Notes: generated by a model from the sequence alone, not told the origin. DNA of 64,000 bases from Chlorokybus atmophyticus (GCA_009103225.1 RHPI01001043.1:63978-127977); one strand, 5' to 3'. Shown: positions 36,191 to 51,900, counted from the first letter of the stretch. Translations and numbers: made by a program.

Positions 36191-36250
36191 TCATGTATAG
36201 CATACATGAAGTGTGTGCTCACTGTGTGAGCACTAAGCAGCTGCTTAGTG
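36191..36250. repeat. Three successive perfect inverted repeats
   Basis: 36191-36209 (TCATGTA / TACATGA), 36216-36232 (TGCTCAC / GTGAGCA) and 36231-36250 (perfect 20-bp palindrome with CACTAAGCAG as its left half) follow each other within 60 bp, just right of the TA-rich tract. Confidence 0.8.
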
Positions 36251-37820
36251 AGTCACTTCCTCCATGTCATATATGCTGATTACGTTATGGTAAAATGCTT
36301 ATAACGCATGTCGGTTACAGTTTAAGCGGGATGCACAATATAAATTGATAGGCATTCATTAATGATACATTCAATAGTCGATCATTACACATCAATGATG
36401 CACTTGATCATATCAACAATTGGAAGGCTTTACTGAATGTTTATATTAACACAAAAATAATACTCAAGGTTTTTGAAATATATATAACGGTTGATTTATT
36501 GAACAAATTACGAATATGAAGACTGAGTGGATCCACCCAGCCTTGCACCGGTCACGCATGTATGCACCGCAAACAGCAATATTTGCAGTTTGCATAAACA
36601 TTGCGCTATAGAATATAAAGCCTCCGAATGGACGATCATTTATAAACATAAGCCACAAGCGTAAGTTACATCAAGACATGCAACGCTTCATGTGTGCGTG
36701 TATAATGTAAAATTGCATTTGTCATCATACACACGGTGCGTGCTTACATACAAAGTCTGCAGTCAAACATGTTACAACAAGCAAAAAAGCAAGTTGCTGT
36801 CACATGGGCTGGCCTGGGTTGGCCGTACACATAACAAGCACCCAACAACATCACCATGGGCTAGACGAGCTTGCAGTGCACAGCCCACCACCACAGTTAC
36901 AGTCCGTGTCTGAGCCAATAATGCACAATGAGACAGCAGCCATGCGGGGTACGCGTGCATAATGCGGGTGAGATTGTAGTAGCGTCTACAGTACGTTTGC
37001 TAGCTTACATGTCACACGTAACATTAGCAAAGCATGATGTACAAGTTAACGCACACACCAAAAACCAGCCCACAGAGTATTGCAAGCAGTCGATACCGAT
37101 AGCATGCACTCACGCTAAAAATCCCAGTAGACAAAAAGGGACCGCAATACCAAAGACAAAAGACACCACACACGACGGATGCCAACAAGCACCTACATCT
37201 GAAGTTACTTAACCACTTTACTACCGAACCCCAGATAGACTAAGGGGGCTAGTTGCTGTGTGCAGCTATATGCAAGGCAGGACATGCAGCATTGACAACA
37301 ACAAGCATTTGTTCTGTGTGCTGCTGCACGTACATGTGGTCCCCACCCCTACCATGCCACACGCAATTAGCATTCTGCAGCTCATGCTAGTCACAGTAGC
37401 GCGCAGGGTGTACCAGACGGGTATGTTCAGCGAGTTGGCGCGTGCCTCTCAAACCGCATGTAAGCATCAGCCACGCTACAACCAGTCCAATCTCCCGCTC
37501 GCAACGGACGCAAACACAGCGACTAGGGACAAGAATATTCCGAATCGCGGCCAGATCAGGGCTGGCTGGCAAAGCGTGCGTGGCAAACCGGTACGAGGGG
37601 GGCGGCGGCGGGGGAGAACGACGAGGAGGAGGAGGACGACGAGGAGAAGTTGATCAGTCGGGAGGGGTCATCGTGTCAACCTCGCGATAAACGCTTCTAG
37701 GTGCAAGCAAAGGTGCTAAGGTAAAAGCAGCAACTGTTTTTGTTCTAGGCTTCTTAGGCGGCAGGCACGGCACTGGTCTAAGCGACTGTTTGTTTTTACG
37801 CTGATCGCTTGCTTGCTCAG

Positions 37821-40800
37821 GTTGCTGCCTTCATCATCACAGAGTCTTTGCGACTTGGCCTCCGAAGTGTTGCTCACCCCGCATTTACCGCCTGGCACAA
37901 GGCTGTCAGGCTGGGCGTAACCACCTTGCTGTCAAGCATGCCCGGCGGTGGCTTGTGCTGCCCGGCTCTGTTCCAAAGACGAAGCAAAAAACAATTACGA
38001 CAAGCACAACACCACAATGGGGAAGCCAAACACCACACTGAAACCCACGATCCATCATCATCCGGCAACACAGCCGCACTAGCACACAGCGACTCAGCCT
38101 CCGCAAAGGTAAGCACGCTCACACGCAACCATACAGGTTCCAGCTAGTTCCTGCTTTGTTAGTCGTCGATTGGGGTTAATTGCCCTATATATGGCAGGTG
38201 TTGCCAATTGTGGGCAAGAGTGAACCTGGACCAGATCAGCAGAGGCTGGCTGCGAGCGTTGATGAGGCGCAGGCGAGTAACGATCCGGGGTTCGTTACTG
38301 CTCGGGACCTATCAGTTGCGGCTCCAGAAGCCTCGGGCGCCGTGCTCAGCGCAGAAGACAGTAAGTGGCCTGTATCTGCATGCTTGCGGGGGGGAGGGGG
38401 NNNNNNNNNNNNNNNNNNNNNNNNNNNNNNNNNNNNNNNNNNNNNNNNNNNNNNNNNNNNNNNNNNNNNNNNNNNNNNNNNNNNNNNNNNNNNGCTGACC
38501 AATTGCTGGCAAGTTGACTGCTTACAAGTTGTTCACTGCTTGAGCGGTTAGTAGCGCTCATTGTTGCATGAACACGTTTTTCTCTGCCTGCATACATATC
38601 TTTCTGGTTTGCACGCCGCTTCATTGTAGTGTGCAGTACCTTAGTACTACTTATGTTAATTGCTTGTATGTACATGTCTATCTGTTGCAAGTGGGTTATC
38701 ACTCGAATTGGAAAAAGGAGCAGTATATGTCTATGTCGTTGACTGTGGCCCAAAATGTGCTTGCCTTACTGCTTGTTCTTACAACAGTCGAGCTATGTAA
38801 ACATTTATGCGAATGTGTGTTAATCAGATGCTCTCATTTCAAGACGTTTGCACTCACGCTGGTGTGTCTGCAGGTTTTGACAGCAGCACCTATCATGACG
38901 CCGAGGCCTCGTTCACATCAGGAACAGCAGACACAGCAGGCAGCACTAGCATGAACAACACTGACGATTCACACTCGCATTCCCGTGGCCCGGGCGGGTT
39001 TCTCCGCTCTCTGAGGCAATTATCATTTGATGCGAGAGAACGTGAGCAGTATAAAGTGGACCCGGGCGGCAGTTTGGACCGGGAGAGGAGGCACACTGTG
39101 ACTGGGGACCATAATGTCCAACCTCATGTGGCGGGCTCAGATGATGGCGCGCATGGTGACAGATCGCATGCGAGCTTCCGGGATTGGCTGAAAGTGAGCT
39201 TGTGTGGCATGCATTGTCTGTTGGTGCTCTGTTAGATGTGTGCATGTTCATGCTTTCCAGCATTGTTGCACTCAATAGGCATCTACACCATTGACTCCAT
39301 GCATTGGCACACGTATCAAAGCCAATATTCGCATGCATGCATTTGGGTGACACCAGTTGTGTTGGCCAGCATGTTGGCCAGCATCGCCGGATTCAGCAGG
39401 CATACAAGCGATAAATAATGACAAATGTGCGCATGCTGTTGTGCGATGGCACTGCGAACAGTAATATTGGAAGCGCACTTCTGTAATAACCAGTGTCATG
39501 CATAACACTGTACGTACAGGTGCAGTCGTTGCTGGTTGTGTTTGATATGGATCTTCTTGCGTGCAATCCTGTCAAGAAGATAGCTGTGCATACGTATCCT
39601 GGTATATGCAATACTGTAGTAGCGGGTTTGGATCTGGAGGCTAGACTCAAAGCTTGTGCACAACATGCATATACAATTTGCACACATGACTGTATGCCAA
39701 GGGCTTGTATGTTTGTGTATTGATATACTCTCAAGTAATGTATCTTCCTTCTTCCTGCACAAACGCACACAACTGTGCACATTGTTATCTTTTCTGATAT
39801 GCAATCTCATGACGCTGATGGCACTGCTTGCAGGCCATCTCCCTTCCCAAGTCCAAACGCCAACTGCAAACTATACACTCCGAGCAGCCAGGTAGCCACT
39901 TACTGCATGCACGCAAGTGACAACTTGCATTGCCATTTGCTGCTAAAAGTGTGTGTTGCAGCACATGCATACAACATCAATACTTGACTGATTTCGTGAT
40001 GATGATGATTATGATTTGGTGCAGTGCTGCCGCTGCGATTGGTGCCCGGAAGCACGCTCGCTGGTGCGAGTATTACCGGCCATGCGGTTGAGGTAACAGA
40101 GCCGTTCGATGTCCGAGGACCCAAGTACTTCAAGTAAGTGTTGTTCAACAACAATCCATACAGGCTCCTCGCCATGTAGAGTCTGTCAATGCGTATAAAT
40201 TCGTGTTGTCAGCATGCATTCTCCTCCGTTATTAAATAGTTAATGTACTTTTGCACATCAATTGCTGCTGACCGCAGACCTTCGTTTTGCCTAACTGTTA
40301 CTTTTTTCTTGGACTGTGCTTGTGATTGAACCTTTTTGGTTCAGGGACAAGAAGAAGCAGCCCTCAGAACAGCCAGTCTATCAATTGCTAGCCGCAGGTA
40401 CTGTTAGCCTCTCAGCTTCTGATCCAGTCTGATCCAGTGTTTGGTCCAACACATGCTTCTTAACATTTGGCGGCATTACAGACGCACTGAAAAGCCCCAG
40501 CAAACTGTACCACATTACTCAGCATTTTGAGCTCGCACAACCGAGCCCGATGGTCGCCCGCAACCCAGCCGGCCTGCCGCCTTACTTGGTGGTGAATGTC
40601 CAGCTGCCGGACTACAGCCCGCCGTTGTGGGCGGGCGAAGATGCGGATGGCCCGAGCATTCAGCTGGTGTTCTTCTTCGCTTTGCGGGCAGAGTTTGTCG
40701 CGAAGCCCACCGATGCCACTCTCAAACTGCTGCAGGTAAGTTGTGTCTGATCTCGTCACAATGATTACAATTGCAGTGATGCAATGACCACACCTGTGTT

Positions 40801-41777
40801 ATTTTACAGCGGTTTGTGCAAGATCATCAGGAGCCTCATACCCGCGGTTTGTTTGGAGGAGGAGTGGACAAGTTCAGGGAGAGGCTAAAGCTTTTAGCGC
40901 GCATTGCCAACCCTCCTGAGGTGTGTGCAGTCTTTGTCTGGAGTGTTGTGCTTTACTTGTTGTCGGCTGTCGTCCATGTGAAGATCACCAGTACTCTAAG
41001 CAGTGGCCAGCGTGCTGCTCATACAGCATTGTCGTTAGTAGTGGCACAGAGGCTGTCATTGATGTGTGACTGATGTGTGCTTGCCAGGTGGAGATGAGTG
41101 CTGCTGAGCGCAAATTGGTCACATCCTACAACGGAAAGCCCGTGCTGACGAGGCCACAGCACACCTTTCATCAGGTGCGACGTTGTGTCCCACTGGTCAA
41201 GTAGGCAAGCTTTATGTTGTGTCCCATCGTCCAGCATAAGTATTCATTGTATTCATTGCGTGCGATGATCCATACGTCAAGTCTAGCATGGCATTAATGC
41301 CTAAAAAGTAATTGGTGAAACCTTCCATTGCAGAAATAAGGCTGGATGTGCATATGGTTGAAATGGACATGGTGACGTTCTCGTACTGCCAGCTGTTTAT
41401 GCATGCCAAGGTTATTGATGTTACATGGTGGTTGCTGCAGGGTGACACCTACCTGGAAGTTGATCTGGACGTGCACAGATTTAACTATCTTGCACGTAGA
41501 GGTCTGGAGACTTTCAAAACACGTTTTGAGCAAATGGTGCTGGACATCGGCTTTGTACTGCAGGTTGGTATGGAACATTCTTGTATGCGCCCGTCAAAAT
41601 CTATTACAGTGCACAGTTGTGATACCATGTTACCAAACACGCCTTGTGGTGCAGGGCAACGCGCATGATGAGCTTCCCGAACAGCTGCTCGCGTGTGTAC
41701 GGCTCAGCAAGTTGGGGCATGGCCAGGTTCGCTCACTCGAGGACGTGCTGCATGCATCCCACCACGCTGCTGAATAG
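37821..41777 (+). CDS. EDR2_C (DUF1336) domain protein, 5' end not resolved
   Basis: Exons 37821-38108, 38198-38360, 38874-39193, 39834-39891, 40025-40133, 40345-40397, 40482-40735, 40810-40920, 41088-41174, 41441-41563, 41655-41777 give 562 residues in frame; at least one exon precedes them. The N-terminal half is low-complexity (Ser/His/Asp/Gln-rich). From VLPLRLVPG the EDR2_C domain runs to the end: [58 protein letters not shown] and [20 protein letters not shown], all matching the plant ENHANCED DISEASE RESISTANCE 2 C-terminal domain. In plants such proteins often also carry PH and START domains linked to lipid binding; none is seen here. The intron 38361-38873 spans an assembly gap, so a hidden exon is possible. 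Confidence 0.82.
38401..38493. other. Assembly gap (N run) in an intron
   Basis: 93 undetermined bases after a G-rich run. It lies between two exons whose phases match across it, so the model holds without it. Confidence 0.99.
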
Positions 41778-42870
41778 GTGAATCTAACGTGACTCCTTCA
41801 CTGATGGCTGCAGCATGGCATGCTTATTGTTCCAACAGCAGTAGATATATTGCTTTTGCACTTTGATTCAGTGAGTAAGGTTGGTAAGCTGTCCTGCGTT
41901 TTGTGTATACAATCATGACGACAACAGTGTGTTGGTGCGCAATACCTAACCGTTGGACAAGGCAGTCCTGAAAAGTTTGTGTCACACCTGCGGCATGAGA
42001 TGTGCAATGGGCCACATCCCATGGTACATCATCGTGTACACGTCCTAGCCTTCTGTTGGTGCTGAGCTGGAGGATTGCCTGAGGGAAAACTTTTAGTCTT
42101 CACCTTTCCACACCACAGAACTGGATGGGAATTGATTGCATCACATGTTAGGTGGGTACAGCAAGAGTTGTTCTGGTCACAATGTCCGTGACTTCCTTGT
42201 AAAGTGTTGACCGCAGAGTATATACACTGCTTATGTTTTTATTTGGTCCAGTATCCGCGACATTCTGCACACAAAACTGCTTGCCATGTCACGACCTGCC
42301 TGCATGCAACATCTTGATGGCACAATGAGGGCTTTTTGACAGAGGTGACTACGATATTCGCACTGCTGCTCATGTAACCAAAACGTGCCAGCTGGAGCTC
42401 TCTGGGAATGGTTTTCCACTGTAGGCGACGTGGCTTGCAACTGGCAACAGCAACTGACCCTGTGATATGCACCTCCAGCACACGCAGCAGGAACTGCATA
42501 CACGCGGCGACAACGTACATGCTCCACGGTGACGCTTATGGATGGTCATCATAGCCTGAGACCTGCAAGAAGGCCGCACAGCCCAATGTTGTGTTCAAGC
42601 CAATGACCTTTGTAGCACGCAGAGTGCTTGTCACTGTGTTGCTGATGAATGGCTGTGTGGTTTGGGGAGGAACGGGCAAAAGTGAGCTGGTTTTACACCA
42701 TGCGGGCACGTTAGGACCACAAGTGTGCACACCTGCCAACAGGCAGCTACAAAACAGCGGGTTACCTGCAATGCATTCGTTGACTAGCGCCCGCCTTGGC
42801 TACACAGTTGTTGTAGCTTGTGTGGTGTTTACTGCAATCAAGAAGAGAAGGAGCAGTGAGTCGTGCTATG
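41778..42870. other. Convergent intergenic region
   Basis: Between the DUF1336 gene (+) and the two-membrane-span gene (-). No clear gene; a frame at 42536-42739 on the minus strand could be a further exon of the latter, but nothing supports it. Confidence 0.5.
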
Positions 42871-45288
42871 CTATAAACTAAAGTTTGCAGGTACACACTT
42901 GTGACACTGCATGTTCACGCAGATTGGCATGTGAGAGTTCCCCTTTGCATCTTTTGTACACACTGTGAAGGTGTACAAAAGTGGGTGTGTTTGAGCAAAC
43001 ACAGGCACTGAGGCAATGACAGTACCTGGTTGCTGTGCTGCAGGTGCTCCGGGTGTAATAGGTGTCACCTGGGATTTATCGTCAAGTTGCTGAAGGCCTC
43101 GATTTCTCAATAGAAGACGCTTTCCCAGATTATCAAGCATCGGGTTGAAGACAAGACGCGTCTCCACCTCTTTGCTTACAAAGAACATAAAGAAGATGAT
43201 GCCGACAAAGCTCCACGCGCCACCCTGACCGAAGATGACACAACTGATAAGTTCACCACACACGTTGTATCGAGACAACACGCTGTGGTCAGCGGATGTA
43301 GCTCAACGCACCACGTTGCCAATGATGCCAAAAAGGGGTGCATTGTCGTCTATGTGGAGCGTTCCTTCTGGAGACGCGTAAAGCCACATGACGAGCGCTT
43401 GATTGAAACTCGCTGGAGGTAGGTACGCTCCGGACCTTTGCGTGCCATTATATTGCATCTCGGAGGATGAAATGCTTTGCACGGAATACAGATTCAACTG
43501 AACAGAACAAGAGGAAGATGAGTACGCTCGTCACCATCAGTAACAACACCTTACAACAGCTTGTAACAACCACAAACAAGAGCGCACCGGCTCTCCCAAA
43601 CTGATGGCGCCATCCAAGCGTCTCCTCGCAGTTTTTGCAACTGTCACCCTATTGACCTTCCTAACCGGCAGATATGCCGAGCCTTGTACATCCGTCTGGA
43701 TGTCATAAAACCACCGATCGCTGCCAACAAACAGGTGTACAACCAAGGATATGAGACATGCTCATGTGTCAGAGATATGTCACACAATGTACGTACTCGC
43801 GCCTTGATGCTGTCTCAGGCAGGTTTGGGGGCGTGTCTGCAAATGCAACTAACAGATCGGCACCCATGACATCCACAAAGGTCCCGTTAAACCAGAGGTG
43901 GAAGCCGAAGCCTGTTTGGGGATCCATCGGTGGCGTGCTAATGAAGTCATAGATTATGCACCAGTCATCTGGTGCAGAAGTGGAGTTGCGATAGAAGAAT
44001 GTGAAGGATAGTTCAGTGGTGGTTTGGATTGTATGATTGGTGAATGCGAGCCCATTCCCAGCCTGACTGCTTGTTACATACGAGCATCGTTGCTGCACAC
44101 GGAGTTTTACAAAAAAATCTGAGAACAGCGTTCACTGGCAATGAAGGCTGACGGGGTCACTCCATGCATGACAGCAACCAGCTTATGCACTGTTGAAGCG
44201 CGTGTGTGTGCGTGTGTGCTTGCGTGTGCGTGTGTGTGCTGCTACACATCTGTGCACGTCTGTCCGTCTGTGCATGTACATACTGACACACACGCACGCA
44301 TGCATGTCACTATACACGCACCCATGCATGCTCATCCACCTGTTCGCGCGTGCCTTGTGTGAGCCTCACAATGAAGTAACAAGTATGCACATACAGTGAA
44401 TGAGTGAGGTTTGGCTGACCTGCACAAGATTGGCTTCTGGTTTGAAGGGAGGTCCAGGGTACATGCTGGCGGGCTCACACGCGCCTTTGTCAAGTCCGGG
44501 TTGTGTAGCCGTTCTTGGGAAGAACCGCGGAAAGATGGTACTGGTGTCCACAGCAATCTGTGCACGAGCATGGTTGATATGTGTCCAATATCTCCTGCTT
44601 GCAATGACCATTAAGACCCAACATGCTTGCCTTTCCGTATGAGCACAGCAGAACGCTAGGCAGGGTAATCGCCTCCTCCCTTGGGATGTTAAATGTAATG
44701 GTCACGGAGGGGTCCTTGTAATCACTAATCAACTGCAAGAGCACTACTGTTATTGTGTGCTCTTATAGTGCGCAGCAGGTAAGCAACACTGAACTGCAGA
44801 CTTCATGTAGCGCAACCATCGTTAAGCATGGCACTGTGTCATGTAAGCTCAACATGCTTTACAGTGAGCTGCAGTTTGTTGAACATAAGGGCTCCTTACC
44901 TGAACAACAAGGTAAGCGCAGTAGGCTACGAAGGCGACGAGCAGTAGGCCGTATATGAACCAGGCGCGCTTGCGGTGATGCTCCTCCACCTCCACCACGT
45001 TGATGCCGCCGATAGAGCTCACTGCCGCAAGCGCTTTGGGCAACTGAACAGAGAGCAGATCACACAACAGAATACTTGTCGACTGAGCGCAACACACCAT
45101 CCCAGCTCTACACAATAGTGCACAACAACACAGCAACTGCAGTATGGCAGAGCCAAAGCAAATCAGATCTTCTTCTGTTATGCTCGTGCTGTAAAGCATG
45201 CACTGCGTGCCAGGTCAGACACGGGCTTGCTAACAAACCATGTCCTCAGTATATGACAGCAGATCAAGCTCACCTTCTTCGTTGCCAT
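42871..45288 (-). CDS. Two-transmembrane protein with large luminal/extracellular domain, function unknown
   Basis: Eight exons: 45288-45274, 45043-44900, 44732-44631, 44557-44420, 44092-43797, 43720-43588, 43497-43312, 43224-42871; 455 residues. Intron 3 uses a GC donor (AAG|GCAAGC). A basic HHRKR stretch precedes TM1 (AWFIYGLLLVAFVAYCAYLV, about 32-51); about 285 residues with several NxS/T sites follow; TM2 (AWSFVGIIFFMFF, about 341-353) leads into a tail ending LDNLGKRLLLRNRGLQQLDD. Short internal N-terminus, big outer loop and two spans are the topology of DEG/ENaC and P2X channels, and ITLPSVLLCSYGK after TM1 recalls the FPAVTxCN block of DEG/ENaC. The match is too weak to name a channel. 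The 3' end beyond TAAQQPG-like residues may be spliced further. Confidence 0.6.
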
Positions 45289-45796
45289 TGCGCCTCAACT
45301 CCCTAAAGGCGGATCTGGGTCCCGGCCCACCTCCAGATCGATTGCAAACTGAGCACCTTCCTGACACCTTTCTGTCCTGCTTGTGCTTAGCTGACCTGCC
45401 CTCAGCAGCAATGCCGTCTCACACCACCACTTCAGAAGACAGCTTCAGCTACAGCAACAAGTAAAACAAGCTCGAACAGATCGACAAGCTTGCACCCTAA
45501 CCACCTGGCCGCCGCCACCGTCGCTGACAAGCAGTGCTTGTCACATTGTGTTTTTGTCGCTAGGCCTAGGCCTGCATATAACACGCGGCTGCGCACAGCA
45601 GCACTGTGACTGCTCGTGAGGCTGGTCTAGACTGCCGTGCCACTGCAGTGCCACACTAGCAGCGTTACAACGGATATCATCAAGAGCGTTTTGGGCACTG
45701 GGCTTCCTGCTTCCATTGGTCCAGATGGTCCGGTTATTGGCATATATGACAGTCTTTATCAGGTAAACTTCTGCTCAGAGTGCGATCGTGGCAGTC
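45289..45796. other. Divergent promoter region
   Basis: 508 bp separate the start codons of the two-TM gene (-) and sufS (+). No defined element stands out apart from a CTAGGCCTAGG palindrome near 45563. Confidence 0.5.
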
Positions 45797-48605
<2,809 letters not shown>

Positions 48606-50850
48606 TTGTGGTAGTGTGCAGGAGTGGTGTGGCAGTTTTGTTGCTGAACGGTAGTGTTGCTGTAAATAAATACCATTGCTTATTGCTTGCAATAATGATC
48701 GAGGGTAGTTGCTGGGTTGGGACTCTGCACCTTAGTCATGTGCGGAGTTGGTTTGGTCTGACACTATGCTACACTTACCAGACAGGCATTACACATTTGT
48801 GGCGGCGGTTGTCGGTGGGTCATCATGCCATGTTGTCGTTATGTGATGGGGCCGTATTGAGTCAAAAATAAACCTCAACAAAGTGAGACATAGCGGCAAA
48901 AATCTTCCATGTGCCCATGGTGTAAACGGGCCGTATACAAAAATTACGCAATACGTATGCATATGCACGACACATGCAATGGACTCAGCATCATGTCCAC
49001 ATGCAGTCCACACCGTTCATATAGACCACCGGCCTACTGTCACTAGCTCACTTTACTACCTACTCTACCAACAATGTGTTGCGGATGCAAAGGATCACAA
49101 CATGGTATACAGAAGATGCACGGAGGAACTCGCACATGCAGAACTGCGTGAACATGCAATGCCACAACCCCTCACCAACTTGACCAGCGGGCTAAGCTTA
49201 AGGCATGCGCCTGCATGCCATCTCCAACTACCTACCACCCACCCATATCCCCTATCCATATCACTATTGCCCCCTCTCATACATGCATGCATGCATGACA
49301 GTTGCAGTTAACTAGACTCTAAACAAGCGCTATACAGGGAAGGTGATTAATTACCAAGGTTGATGTGCCTAGTTCGTTGACAAATGATTGGGTTTATGGT
49401 AGATCCCACGATAGGCTCTTGAATTGAATATTGCAGTTGTGGTTGGTCCACAAGTGCTATAAATAAAACCATTGTGCAGCATGTTGTAGGCATAGTAGTT
49501 GAGATTGCCATAGCATGCAGAATGTGTATGCGAGCACACATGTCACTCCCGCACGCAGTCACCACTGAGCATACAAGCAACCCATGTACAAACACAACAA
49601 TCCCCTTAAAGAGTGACTCGTAACCAACTCATTTCATCAACAAATCAAGCATTGTGCGCATCTTGCAACTTAAGAACGCCACAAAGCACATGTGTACGCA
49701 CACAAGATGATGCGAGTATTAAGAGTGAGCACACGGCACTGCATAATTTGCCACGTACTCGTTGCCACTTGAACTCTTCCTTACCCTACCACACACAATA
49801 TAGCTGCGGGATGAATCACTCTTGAACCTATGTGTTGTGCAGAGAAAGAGGATGAACGCAGCAGATCAACATGATGTTAAAAGTTGAAGTGCGCGCGGCA
49901 AGTGCTGATAACGTGAAAAAGCCATAGGTAGAGGAGTTGAGAGTTAAAGCACATGTTTCATGTTTACAAGTACTTGGCGTGCAAGCATTCTATTTTATGA
50001 TCAAGCTCAAGGCTTTACCTCTTGTCTGCCACCGGCGGGCATACAAAACGTACAAAAAGAGTAGACTAGTTGTCTACTTTTTGTCATAAACACTTTATGC
50101 AATCAACCTCTCAATGATAGTGTTAACAACGTCATACACAAATTCAACACCTTATGCAAACCGTAACTTCATAACTCCGATAGCATAATAATCGTGCTTT
50201 TCAACATGCACAATGTGAGTGTAAGTAACGCATTACATTAAACTTGAATTTTGGCTCAAGAGTGTAAGTATCGCATTACATATGTGTTTATGAATAAACC
50301 TTGCTCATTTTTAGCATACTTTGCCTGAATTGAAATTTTGCAACTATACTTGGCACATGCTAAGTATACCATTTATGCAGCATGCCACGCGTCAAGCTTC
50401 AGATGTACTAAGCAACCAGCAAGCACACTATTGCAATGCCATAGAATCTCTATAACGGGCACTGGTCAATGTACTGGTATTGTTGCTTTGTTAAGGCCTC
50501 TCTTAAGCACGGGTGTTATGGAGATGTTTGCATTGCCTTAACTTATCAATTGCAGCGAGTGCGCTTTCATCGATCGTGTGTTTAAATCATTCATCGCACA
50601 ATATCTTATAGCACATAATGTCAATGAGAGGATAAGAGCTGCTGAATAAATAGCCGGACAGAATAACAAAAAAGCGCTCTAGAAGGGCCGTTACAAACTT
50701 GATGAGTGGTATAATTCACTACTTCAATTACAAACCATTGTGTGCATGCATAATGTATAAGGCATAGAGCAAAAAAGTCAACTAGCCACAACAAGTAGCA
50801 CCACAAGCAGCAAGCAGACTAGGCACACACGTCGCAAATTTTACACGGTG
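48606..50850. other. Long intergenic region without recognisable gene
   Basis: AT-richer sequence downstream of sufS. A 20-base motif GTGTAAGTAACGCATTACAT at about 50218-50237 recurs once with a single change about 43 bp later. No tRNA, rRNA or protein gene was recognised. Confidence 0.6.
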
Positions 50851-51259
50851 ACTGACGAGAGACTGAGGGACTGTTGGATGCCTGACCCTATCTGACCCTA
50901 ACGGACCTAACGACTTGGGCCGCAGAGGGACTGAATAAATAAATGCCGGTGCGTATTGTGGACAATAAGTAATTGCCGACCCCCGATCGTACAGTACAGT
51001 GGACTGTTGCCTACCAGTGATGACGTGACATCAACATATTTTGACGGCCGACCGCCGGTCATACTTCTTCCGTAACGGCGACCTACCTGTAATGGCAATT
51101 AAGTGTATATTCAGGCCCCTAATGGCGGCGGTCGATACCGGTGAGTTGGAGTTGACCCGCGGCCGGCCGTCGGCCGTACATAAGCCGCGCCGGCGACTAA
51201 CCTATATTGGCAAGCAAGTGACCATTCAATCTCAACCAAGTCTCCTAAGAGGGACGAAC

Positions 51260-51435
51260 GATGGCGGCGAGTACCTGTTAGTCCGGTTAGTTATACTCGG
51301 CACACTTAATGGAACAATAGTACCATTGCGATGGTACAACAGTCCCATCAAAGTACCCTATACGGTACTCATCATTCAATGGTGGAACGGTGCTGTCGTA
51401 CCATTTTAATGGTACGACCGTACCATTGAACTTGA
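51260..51435. repeat. GTACCATT palindrome cluster
   Basis: Hairpins GTACCAT-TGCG-ATGGTAC (51320-51337) and GTACCATT-TT-AATGGTAC (51398-51415), with single arms at about 51355 and 51420, lie within 120 bp of non-coding DNA. A CCTGTTAGTCCGGTTAGTTA motif at about 51274 recurs in variant form at 52.1-52.3 kb. Confidence 0.7.
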
Positions 51436-51499
51436 AGACGTTGAGCGTTTAAAACGCAGCAGCATTTCAAACGCTGAACGGCTTCATTTACGAGGACAG

Positions 51500-51900
51500 T
51501 TGTGCGGCGGTGGCGGCGGCGACGGCGGTGGTGGCGTTGGCGGCGGCGGCGGCGGTTGGTGAGTTTGTGTATATGTGTGTACACCGAGTAGTTGAGTTGC
51601 ATGTGCATGATGGCGTTATGTTAAGTGCAACAGCACAACCCGCCCTTCTTACAGGCCAGGTCAGGCCAGGCCAGGGTGCGGCGGTGGCGGCATGGTAGGT
51701 GAGTTTCTTTGTATGTGTGTGTATGATGCCGTTGTGTTGACGCCCTTCTTGCCGACCAGGCCAAGCGGAGGAGGAGCGGCGGCGCAGGCGCGGAGGAGTG
51801 GAGAGTGGAGGAGCGGCGGCTGAGTATAAGGGTAGAGTATATAGGGTAGTAGTAGTAGTAGCTCAATGTAGTAGTAGTAGTAGTAGCTCAATGTAGTTTA
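51500..51900. repeat. GGC-rich tandem duplication and (TAG)n repeat
   Basis: A GGC-rich block (51508-51556) is followed by GGTGAGTTT, a TATGTGTGT run and CGCCCTTCTTACAGGCCAGG; the series recurs degenerately at about 51690-51760. A duplicated (TAG)n-GCTCAATG unit ends it at 51844-51890. No protein could be supported. Confidence 0.6.

Larger units (their letters stand above)
35573..37820. other. Divergent intergenic region, TA-rich core
   Basis: Between the fucosyltransferase-like gene (-) and the DUF1336 gene (+). It holds the TA-rich tract and hairpins described separately. The first exon(s) of the DUF1336 gene probably lie at 37.3-37.8 kb, where a Gly/Arg or acidic-coding GAG-rich stretch occurs at 37600-37650, but no exon could be fixed. 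Confidence 0.5.

Noticed and set aside
37258-37690. Gly/Arg-rich first exon of the DUF1336 gene
   Set aside because: Several GAG/GGC-rich frames are open, but none gives a donor in phase with the exon at 37821, so no start was assigned.
43225-43311. In-frame TGA between the outer domain and TM2 of the two-membrane-span gene, as in a pseudogene or selenoprotein
   Set aside because: An 87-bp phase-0 GT-AG intron (43311-43225) removes it and joins GIIGNV directly to the TM2 segment GGAWSFVG, so no stop or recoding is needed.
51844-51900. CRISPR-like repeat array
   Set aside because: The repeats are a simple (TAG)n microsatellite with no regular spacers, in a eukaryotic genome.
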